Assembly: GCA_002633005.1 (NCBI GenBank)
Contig: NMRA01000488.1
Location: 298,546-328,627, forward strand
DNA from: Phoronis australis
Taxonomy: Eukaryota; Phoronida; Phoronidae
Length of the DNA stretch: 30,082 bases
Direction of reading: 5' to 3'
Shown here: piece by piece, positions 23,601 to 30,082 of the stretch
How the letters are laid out: the number at the start of each line of letters is the position of its first letter
How positions within the stretch are numbered: the first letter of the stretch is position 1
Program-made: the position numbers and the translations under genes
The notes under the pieces: model-generated
Databases searched by the model: none
Told to the model about the DNA's origin: nothing
Seen by the model: the letters and a program-made list of their open reading frames with translations, nothing else

Positions 23601-26600
23601 TGCAGGGTCAAATGTTTTGGACAGAAATTTGTACTGCCTGTAGATAGAATCCCGCAGTCGCACGCCCTACCTAAATCTGACAGTGACAGAAATTGTGATT
23701 GAAGCTTTAAAGTAAAACAGTCTCTTCAAGAAGTAATTGCTGTTTCTTGCGATGAACACTAATGTTCACTTGAAGGTGCACCTAATTTACCCTCGGCATT
23801 TCCCACTAGCTGCTACCCGTGGGAAAGCATGGGTAACTGGGGGGTAAGTGGGTAAAAGCTAGTTTATTTTAAACTTGAAGAATATTTAAGAAACAGAGGA
23901 AGCTGTTTTGCTGCTACAAGTTTGGCCTTGACTATCACAGTACAAAGCCTCCACCGGCACATATATCTCTAACAGTACTAGTAAAATTTGTCCGTATGGA
24001 ATAGTTTCTTAAATTTAGGACAAGGATTTTAATTAAGTTAAAAGAATGGCACTCGGAAAAACAGACACAAGTGACTTTTGCTTTTGTGACTCAATTTCTG
24101 ACACCATTAAAGTTTTAGACTCCAGACATACTTGTAAGAGATGACACACCAAATTCATTCTAAAATTTCGCACACAGGTAAATTTTCTGTTTTTGTGATG
24201 CCTCCATTTCAGACGGTCAGCACCACAAGTTTCTAAAACTTAAGATGCCATACCTTAAATTAAACCGATAGCTTTAAACTCTTCTAAAGTGAAGAATTTT
24301 ACCACCAGCTCATAGTGACGAGTACAGTTACAGTGCACAACCATCTCAAAACAGCAATTCGTAATTAACAGATAATCGTGGCATTGAAATGTATGTCATC
24401 AAAATGCTGGGTGTGATGGCTCGTAATTGGTCTAACCCTGAGGGTAACATGAAATGATCAATTTATGCATGACAGTTGTTCTCTCAACCCATCACCTGAT
24501 CAATGCTTCAGGCAGTAAAATCTGCCATGTTTCTCCACCTGTTTAGTAGGAATTACAGCAGACGAGTGAAATTTTGTTCAGTAAAATTTTTCAACAAATT
24601 TTGTAGTTTGATTTATACTGTGTCGATGGCATAAAAACATTTCATAAATTTCCATTATTTGCAGCCAAGTAATCAGCATTCGAAAAAAGAAGAACAATAA
24701 TTCTGGCAAAATTCTTTCTTTTGTACAATGAGTGAAAAATTACCATATTCACATACACACTGAGATGATAAGTCAATCGTCTTATGAGCGAACGTGACAT
24801 TTTAAAACAGGCGTTGAAATACTGTGCCGGATTTGACAGTAAATATTGTATCACCTCTCCTAGTACTGGTTCATAAAATATTCGTATTTTGCCTCATTCC
24901 ATACAATTCTCATTTTAACTCTACAGCACCCTGCAACGTACATTTTAAAAGGATAATGAAACATAATGTCGTGACTTTACCCAAAACTTTCAGCCACCTA
25001 AAGTTACATGTGCCTCCATTAAAGCACAGTACAAGTTTGAGCACTTCATCCATTGCATGTCTTGAGAAATTTATCGTCTGCTTCAAAACTGGCAATCGTC
25101 TACGCCTTAGTGAAGCGAGCAAGTTCAGAGGATCTTGTAATGAATTTTGACATTATTCCAAACTTTTGAGGCTGGACGAAAATTGCAGAGTGTTATTTTT
25201 GTTTGAAAAGTCAAAATAAATATCTTACAGGAATACCTCTCCCCTCGTAACTTCATTTGATTTACAACAAATGACCTTCCCAAGTGATAACAATATAATA
25301 GCTGCATTTTTGTTCTATTGTAGTTTATAAATGGCTTCGTTTAACAATAGTTCTAGGTATAGGTGAGGTCCTTATGTCACACTAAGCTACAATCGGGCAG
25401 AAAATAACCTCTATTTGCAACTCCTTATCGGCAATATCTCGAGCAGACAAAACTAACGTCCCGCAACTGTGATTCTAATCTCAATACCTTTTAGCAGAAC
25501 GATGAAAATGTTGCGTGATTTTTCATACCAGAATGAGGACAATAATTGGCCCAAAAATCGAACCATGGAGGACCATGCAGACAGATGACTTGGAACAGAA
25601 CATTATAAGCAAGCGAACATTAAATGCAAGCGAATGTCATTAACAAGACATGTTGCAACGGTGAAACATCTAGTTGACTGTAAATGTCAACAAGAACGAG
25701 AGTGTGAATTACTGTGAAGCCTACCTGGATGTTCAGAGAAACACTGATCAATAGATTTCCTCCAATAGCCAACACACAGCCTACCAGCAGATCCTAAAAG
25801 AGAAAGTAACACAAGTCAAATTCAATATCACGAAATGCAAACACGAATGGGTGAATTATGGGTAGTTTCAGTTTTCTCCACCTTTGACAAGCTGAAATTG
25901 TAGCATTTTTCCTTTTAACGATTATCGTTCTACCGTAATTCTAGAGCTCTGAAAATATTATAACAAATAGCAGATTATTTTGCTTTTTCTTTACTCACTT
26001 ACAATCACTTTCAGCTCACTGAAGGCAGTTTTGCACAACACAATAAAAATAGATGAAGCTTACGTCTTATAGTAGACTTAACTTCTCACCAGACAATGAA
26101 TTTGAACACCTTATGTAACTTTTGTATTCAGATTAACTTGAAACAGTAGCACCATGGAAAAGTAAGTTAGTAAGTTCCCCTCGAAGCCAAACTGTAGTGA
26201 AATCAAATTTGGTAACATGAACTTCGGCAAGAAATCACAAGTGCCAATAAAAAGTTTTGTGAATAATTAATCTTCCCAGGTAGTTATTTATTCAATTCAA
26301 GGGATAAAATTGTAGCAAATGCTTGTATTGTTTTGGTTTTAAGTGTTGTTATTTTTTGTGAAATAACTGGTACTATACCTGTGTTGACATAAATTACCTT
26401 GCTGTGCACTAGCCGGATTGATCCTGACTAACACTCCAGTTATTAAGCATCGATTTGCCCATCAAAACCTATTATATTGTTTTATAGCCAGAAACAGAAT
26501 GCAAAATTCCCTCCATCACTACCTAAGTCACCACATAATGTTTTCGTTTTCATCAAAAATTCAATCGTTTCTAAAACTAATAGTTCTAGGTCACACAGAA

Positions 26601-27065
26601 ACTCTTTCAGAATTCTTTCGGCAATTCAGATAGCAATCCGTAGCTATTGAATTTTCAAAACTGGTGCAAGAATAAGCCAGGAAGAAAAATTGATGAATGT
26701 GAGATAAGTGTATTTACTCCTTCGCAGCAAAGATGTTCGTAGTTCTTCAAATATTTGGAAAAGTGTCAGCAAATGGATTCGGACTTACAAACACAAGTCA
26801 AGTGTTTGTGTAGTAGGCCTCCACTTCAATAGTACTATAGTGTCACGCCATACGATTGATAAATTTTTAGTCCATTCACGATGATGTGGCAACTGTCCTG
26901 GTAATCAGGTAAGGTTAGACACCTTCCAGATTCTTGTCAGAACCTTGACGTTAAAGCCCAGGCCAAGGCCCTTGGCAAGGGCGCCAGGACCAAGGAAGGT
27001 GGCCGAGTCAGGTCAGTCAGAACAAAACTTACTGTGTAATACTTTTTATCGCTGTCCTGTGCCAT
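10992..27065 (-). CDS. NIPAL2: NIPA-like domain-containing membrane transporter (NIPAL2/NIPAL3 group), complete
   Basis: Coding exons in transcript order: 27033-27065, 25725-25793, 22098-22281, 21523-21635, 20542-20610, 20073-20169, 15047-15182, 13824-13912, 13230-13293, 11830-11951, 10992-11134. They total 1119 bases and 372 residues, the usual family length. All introns are GT-AG and all phases join. The start is the first ATG in frame after an upstream TAA. NIPA-family hallmarks are the first membrane helix LLVGCVLAIGGNLLISVSLN (residues 13-32), then KYSHM, WWWLGLILMALGEIGNFSAY (59-78), APLGATTVI, the ILKERLRPEDLFGGGLAIVG helix pair (104-123), AKAASGLIQLS (196-206), FQVKFLNQAM (231-240), IMFYQELWG (265-273) and CFLCFVGVFFIT (286-297). 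About nine membrane spans are expected, followed by a charged, Ser/Pro-rich cytoplasmic tail (about 300-372). Family members carry Mg2+ and other divalent cations; substrate here is inferred. NIPAL2 is favoured over NIPAL3 from GNFSAYGYAP and FQVKFLNQA, from memory. Confidence 0.92.
11135..11829 (-). other. Last NIPAL2 intron, containing a low-complexity dispersed-repeat end with a C10 run
   Basis: The + strand segment about 11540-11800 has pyrimidine-rich sequence leading into CACTTTGCCAAATGGGGGCC, then CGAGCCCCCCCCCC (poly-C at about 11762) and TGCATGCATGCAT. The GGGGGCC...AGCCCCC arrangement resembles the ends of dispersed repeats in many invertebrate genomes, but no second copy occurs here. 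The rest is unrecognised. Confidence 0.4.
11952..13229 (-). other. NIPAL2 intron 9
   Basis: Apart from the SINE at 12003-12178 it contains three tandem copies of a 9-base CAAAAAACA-type unit at about 12384-12408 and otherwise unrecognised AT-rich sequence. The acceptor on the gene strand is GTGCTTCCAG and the donor GTGAGT. Confidence 0.55.
12003..12178 (+). repeat. tRNA-derived SINE with A and B boxes
   Basis: TGGGGCAGTGG (about 12013-12023) fits the RNA polymerase III A box, and GGTTCAAATCC (12057-12067) is a canonical B box at tRNA-like spacing. About 110 bases of unrelated body follow, ending in a CATTATCATTA-type simple tail. It is inserted antisense to NIPAL2, about 50 bases upstream (in the transcript) of the acceptor of coding exon 10. 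Confidence 0.7.
13540..13645 (-). repeat. tRNA-derived SINE fragment, 3' half of the tRNA-like head
   Basis: On the - strand AAGGTCGCGGGTTTGAGTCC (B box GGTTTGAGTCC at 13590-13600) with a CGGG/CCCG stem around the loop looks like a tRNA T-arm. No A box is seen upstream, so this is a truncated copy or a different family from the one at 12003. It lies in NIPAL2 intron 8, in sense orientation. Confidence 0.55.
13913..15046 (-). other. NIPAL2 intron 7
   Basis: Unrecognised AT-rich sequence apart from the TA/CA microsatellite listed at 14522-14635. Open frames over the microsatellite only translate the CA repeat and are not genes. Confidence 0.6.
14522..14635. repeat. Compound microsatellite: TA, then CA with AACA interruptions, then TA
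   Basis: A TATATA tract (about 14524-14548), then TACA/TACG variants, then a (CA)n run from about 14568 to 14627 broken twice by AAC, and finally TATATATA. It is in NIPAL2 intron 7. Confidence 0.95.
17995..18290 (+). pseudogene. Decayed cysteine-rich domain resembling the P2X7 receptor C-terminal (P2RX7_C-like) domain
   Basis: After an acceptor-like TATCAG, one frame reads FEPEFTDQEIQERRRERG, then ACVCCHEIPQVKCLLGEA, a TAG at 18160-18162, then TCLTDHPDFAPHLNRSLL TTFLG, and a second stop near 18270. The order FEPEF(T/S), CVCC-EI, CITDHPDF, LN-L resembles the zinc-binding C-terminal ballast domain of P2X7. Free-standing domain relatives are numerous in invertebrate genomes, often in repetitive loci. 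The WCxCGxC segment expected before CVCC is missing and there are in-frame stops, so this is a broken copy. It lies inside the TIR element on the strand opposite the THAP remnant and antisense to NIPAL2. Similarity is judged from memory. Confidence 0.55.
18410..18719 (-). pseudogene. Decayed THAP zinc-finger domain (transposase N-terminus remnant)
   Basis: From an ATG at 18717-18719 the frame reads MEWCIVPACANYEATRKTGI then SFFRFPRE, which fits the THAP start (C-x4-C, then GISFFRFP). A frame change is needed to reach WFTVVKNEKY and, after a TAG, LLVCGQHFVYSDFTDD, which supplies the conserved C-x2-H pair. A second frame change reaches KRLGMKSDVVPSVFGLG, matching the closing AVPTIF-type motif. 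All four zinc ligands survive in order but two frame changes and a stop separate them. THAP domains bind DNA and head P-element-type transposases. The position 160 bases inside the right terminal repeat suits a transposase start. No catalytic domain is recognised downstream. Confidence 0.7.
20119..20330 (-). repeat. Tandem triplication of the acceptor and 5' end of NIPAL2 coding exon 6
   Basis: Three consecutive units on the gene strand each carry a splice-acceptor tract followed by about 51 bases of exon start. Copy 1 body is 20262-20311 (50 bases), copy 2 is 20188-20238 (51), copy 3 is 20119-20169, the functional exon start. Spacings are 73 and 69 bases. Each body ends TGTTTTC and is followed by TGGTCT plus a T/C tract ending CAG. 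Copy 1 has lost one base and copy 2 has an in-frame TAA (AAATTTTAAG in place of GCCATTGAAG). Entry at copy 1 reads through copy 2 and stops at a TGA in copy 3. Only copy 3 continues into the conserved exon, so copies 1 and 2 are decayed pseudo-exons. Confidence 0.85.
20611..21522 (-). other. NIPAL2 intron 4, nothing recognisable
   Basis: Donor GTAAAC next to 21523, acceptor TTGGATTTTCAG next to 20610. Open frames of 70-90 codons on the - strand have no family resemblance. I see no repeat or RNA gene. Confidence 0.6.
21636..22097 (-). other. NIPAL2 intron 3, nothing recognisable
   Basis: Donor GTAAGAG next to 22098, acceptor GTTTCTCTTCCAG next to 21635. The intron interrupts the Ala codon of the conserved ATTVIA-N stretch. 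Confidence 0.6.
22282..25724 (-). other. NIPAL2 intron 2 (3.4 kb), no gene recognised; contains ambiguous base and a hairpin
   Basis: No protein family or RNA gene is recognised. Visible structure: one N at 23304; an imperfect inverted repeat at 23805-23818 and 23850-23863 (ACTAGCTGCTACCC against GGGTAAAAGCTAGT); a smaller one near 23420-23450 (GCTGTATG...CATACAGC); a GC-richer patch at about 22600-22830; and a 35-base stretch at 24651-24690 resembling 5105-5145. Confidence 0.55.
25794..27032 (-). other. NIPAL2 intron 1
   Basis: Donor GTAAGT, acceptor CTCTTTTAG. The first 100 bases after the donor (about 26955-27000 on the + strand) are GC-rich with repeated CCAAGG/CCTTGG motifs; the rest is AT-rich and unrecognised. 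Confidence 0.6.
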
Positions 27066-27199
27066 ATCAACAATGATGGAATGTGTTTTCGAGATTGGTT
27101 ACATTCTCAGTCAGCGTTGTGTTGATAAAACATAGACAACATTTAGTTCTATATTCAAACATATTTAAAAACACGACACATTCCTCCAGGAAGCCACCC

Positions 27200-27310
27200 G
27201 TATCCCATTTTGCAGCTTCCGTCGTGATCGACAATTCGACAACTTCCGTTCTTTTCCGTGATGTTGCGGAAAGAGGGGTTGGTTCTCCGCTAGAGGCCGG
27301 TCACATTGTT
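27200..27310 (-). promoter_or_regulatory. Candidate TATA-less promoter of the NIPA-like gene
   Basis: A locally GC-richer stretch 140-240 bases upstream of the ATG holds several TTCCG cores: GCTTCCGT (about 27215-27222), ACTTCCGT (27242-27249) and TTTTCCGT (27252-27259), plus the complement GCGGAAAG (about 27266). ACTTCCG is the core bound by ETS/GABP-type factors common in housekeeping promoters. No TATA box is placed sensibly. The transcription start is not determinable, and an upstream non-coding exon is possible. Confidence 0.35.
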
Positions 27311-27539
27311 AGAAGTAATCTGTATTTAATAGTCGGTGAGATTTAACAATGAAACATTAGCACAAGTGCTATTATCCGACATTTTTTTAAAATTTAAATC
27401 TTCTAACTTAAATTACAAAACCTAAAATTCAAGCTAATTATACACTGCATCCGGAAAATATACAGAACTTAAACATAAATATAAATTCATGAGCACATGC
27501 AAAAGTTACGGCCGGGTGTGTCCACATCTGTAGTGCGTT

Positions 27540-28420
27540 CACACAAGAGCAGTTTTCAGAGAAAAGATCACCAGCAAGTGTGGCAAATTCATTTAAGGCA
27601 GTACATTTTCTCATTACCGGTTGGCAATAAGTTGCACAGCAAAATGCACTTATGGGAGATAGAGTTACTGACACCAGTTAGTCATGGTTTTGAAACGTTT
27701 TACACAGAGACAGTTTTCACCTCTGAGACCGTATCTAGATCCTCTAAATTCAAACTTTCTTGACAAAATGCAGGATTCAATGACATGTACATTTTTGAAT
27801 AATTCAATAAATAAATATTTCATTAGCCAACTAATTAAGTATCCAAGAATTATTGTGAGTAGTTTTGACTCACTGTCATTGAACACACGAAATTTTAAAG
27901 CACGGTGTTGTATCTTTTCCACTTTCTTACTTTTCTGTATTCCAAGTGCCAAACGAGGGGGTAGTTTAAAATAGGATCCCATAAATGCGGAATATAACTG
28001 TTAGTGCCTAAAACATTAAGAAGACGGAACCCTTAAGCCATTCATTTGTCTTAAAGCTTTTTGCAGATAACGTCAACGTGCTCATGGAATTCTAACTGTC
28101 TATATCAACTTGGACACCCAGCAGTTTAACAGACTGTTCGCATCTAATCATAGTATCACCAGACATGAGATACTTTATGATTAAGTACACGGTTCCCAGA
28201 AAAGATGATCGACTTGAATTTACCAGTGTTTACAGCCATTTCATTTGAGGAGAAATAATCCATTGCCATCTGCCCAGCTGCCTTGAGGCTGAGGTGAACA
28301 GAAGCTAATGAGGACCCTGCTTGCAAGAGGATATTGTCATCAGCGTAATTATATAGCTTATAGTAATTGTCACTGTTGCCGGCCAGACGTTTGAGTCATC
28401 TGTCACCAACTTGTCAGTTC
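27540..28420 (-). mobile_element. Decayed non-LTR retrotransposon fragment (CR1/Crack-like reverse transcriptase C-terminal part)
   Basis: On the - strand the reverse-transcriptase active-site motif appears as KLYNYADDNILL (YADD at 28336-28347). It is followed by the family pattern AMDYFSSNEMAVNTGKFKSI then IFSGN. After stops and frame changes come a LLGV/FHEHV/ICKK-type stretch (about 28030-28130), KVEKIQHRALKF (about 27890-27930), a RGSRYGLR region (about 27725-27760) and a cysteine-ending tail LFSENCSC (about 27545-27575), the order of CR1/Crack-type elements. The fingers region and everything 5' of it are absent, the usual 5' truncation of LINEs. Several stops make it dead. Confidence 0.7.
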
Positions 28421-30082
28421 ATTTAAGCATTTTGCAATATTTTGACATTTCCAGCACACAAGTCTAATAATTTTCAGGTGACGTGCCTTCTAACTGCTTT
28501 GATGAAATGGAACACTGAACTCAAGCCTTGTAGGCCTACTTGTAGTGATGAACTTGACGGCGAGCTGATTCCGGACTCACTTGCTGACTAGATTCCAAAT
28601 AAACTTCGTTTTTGAATACCTTTGAACATCCGGTAAGGCTTTTTGTGTTCCAGAGCATATGAAATATGATCTATGAGAAGCCTATAGGGCCTACATTAGT
28701 CAAAATCAACGGCCGTGTCATCAGCCGCGTCCCGGGGTGTTTGGGCCGAAGGCAAAATTCGGCTTCCATTTTTGCCATCTACATGAACACCCATTTTACT
28801 CTAGTGTGAATCATCTAACTTACTCAAATAATGTCTTTATATTATGGCTCTAGTCTTAAACCGTTATACCCGTCGAATTAGGAAACAGTCAATTTTGATT
28901 TAAACCTCGGCGCTACCATGGGCTCAGTCACGAGTCAACTTGTTCCTTTCAGAGCGGGTCTGAGAAGTGATTTTTGGCCGGCAAACAACTGAAAGTCCGT
29001 CATTCCTCAATACCGGCTATGACCAGCGAATAAAATGACAAACCGTTCAGCCGATCACCAGTCGCTAATGTCCGACCTGTCATTTTTTTCTAAGTCCATA
29101 AATCATACTGATTTTCACTACGGAACAGATTGAAAACATTTTGATAACTGTCAAAGCTCTAAACATTTTTTGGGGAAGCTGGGTTTATAGCCGCAGGAGT
29201 TCCTTGGTTTCAGTGACAAGAGATGAGCGCATTCCACCTTTCCACTGATTACTCGATGGAATGAGAAGTGTCCCGGATATACATGTATTCAACTAACCTT
29301 ACATAGGTATCGGTATTTGCGTGCCTGTCCTGACATCTTTTGGTGAAGATGGTTGGCATGCGGGCTCCCAACAAATGACCTACTCACGCAGTGGTCAATT
29401 TACAGATTCAGCATTCAGACTGCGCACCCGATATCCGGCGTGAGAACGGGACAGCCCCAAACGTTATGTAAATAAGTTCGAGTTTGGTGTAAGCAGGCCT
29501 TGAACAGATTTTTAAAACGATGTTACAACATCACCAGTTCAAAACGGCGTTTCGGGAAGTTGTGGGTATGGTATGTCATGACAAAATTCAGGAAAATTTT
29601 CCATTATACCCCATGTAATTCTCTTGACTTGGTCATTTCTTGGGAGGCGCGTGGACTGTGAACTTTGCGCTCGTAATTGCAGCAACATCGCGCCATTGTA
29701 ATGGCAAAAATACACTGGTCATCAATTAGCTCTTGCGATGCGTGGTAGAAGTTTTGAGAAATGAGTACGTTCTGCCACAGTAGCAAGCGTTTCGCTACGG
29801 GATACGCGCGTGAGGCATAGTACGTACCGCAGCAGTGTCAAGCGTGCCAGGTTAAAAGCGTTTATCAGGGCCTCAAACATTTCCGAACTGTCAGCTTTCC
29901 CGAGCCCAGGTACGAGTAAGAAACCAGTTTATTACGGTTCGTTGTCTAAGTAAAAGTTTGCCACGATGGCAGAAGGCGGCCGGGGTTCATAGACCGGGAT
30001 CCCAGGGCTTTTTTGGGCATGAAAAGGTAACCAATTTTCTTTGGTGCCACAGTGCTCTATGGGTATCCTGATGCTTGGAAAT
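28421..30082. other. Upstream flank, no gene recognised
   Basis: I find no protein family, RNA gene or repeat here on either strand. An ATG at 29965 opens only eight codons before a TAG, and a 60-codon open frame on the - strand at 29604-29786 has no resemblance to anything I know. GC content rises modestly after about 28700. Confidence 0.5.

Noticed and set aside
29965-29992. Start of a divergent gene (ATG in good context, MAEGG...)
   Set aside because: The frame stops after eight codons with no donor site in it, and no family is recognised.
1-30082. CRISPR array, operons or other prokaryotic systems
   Set aside because: No regularly spaced short repeats are seen, and the two main genes are interrupted by spliceosomal introns, so the DNA is eukaryotic.

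Overview
The window is animal nuclear DNA, most likely from an invertebrate and possibly a marine deuterostome. The evidence is GT-AG introns of 0.3-4.9 kb, short AT-rich coding exons, tRNA-derived SINE pieces, a CR1/Crack-like LINE fragment, a THAP-domain transposon remnant, and two conserved metazoan genes. The species cannot be named from the sequence. One ambiguous base (position 23304) points to a shotgun assembly.

Layout. (1) Positions 1-6225, + strand: the 3' nine coding exons of IFT74, a coiled-coil subunit of intraflagellar transport complex B. The model gives 368 residues to the stop codon; the 5' half lies outside the window. Its 3' UTR ends near a strong AATAAA at 6970-6975. (2) About 7000-10991: the tail-to-tail interval, part of which is probably 3' UTR of the next gene. 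It holds a roughly 105-bp tandem repeat and one copy of a 0.3-kb dispersed repeat whose sister copy is in an IFT74 intron. (3) Positions 10992-27065, - strand: a complete NIPA-like membrane transporter gene of the NIPAL2/NIPAL3 group. It has eleven coding exons and 372 residues, and every splice phase joins. Its introns hold SINEs, microsatellites, a 2.96-kb element with terminal inverted repeats, and a tandem duplication across the acceptor of coding exon 6. (4) Positions 27066-30082: the upstream flank of that gene, with a candidate TATA-less promoter near 27200-27300, a decayed non-LTR reverse transcriptase fragment at about 27540-28420, and then no recognisable gene.

The two genes are convergent and I infer no functional link: one builds cilia, the other probably moves Mg2+ or other divalent cations. 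The most unusual content is in NIPAL2 intron 6. One TIR-bounded element there carries a broken THAP zinc-finger domain on the - strand and a broken cysteine-rich domain resembling the P2X7 C-terminal region on the + strand. Just 5' of coding exon 6 in the transcript are two decayed copies of that exon's start, each with its own splice acceptor. The gene models come from hand-checked reading frames, splice sites and remembered family features, not from alignment.
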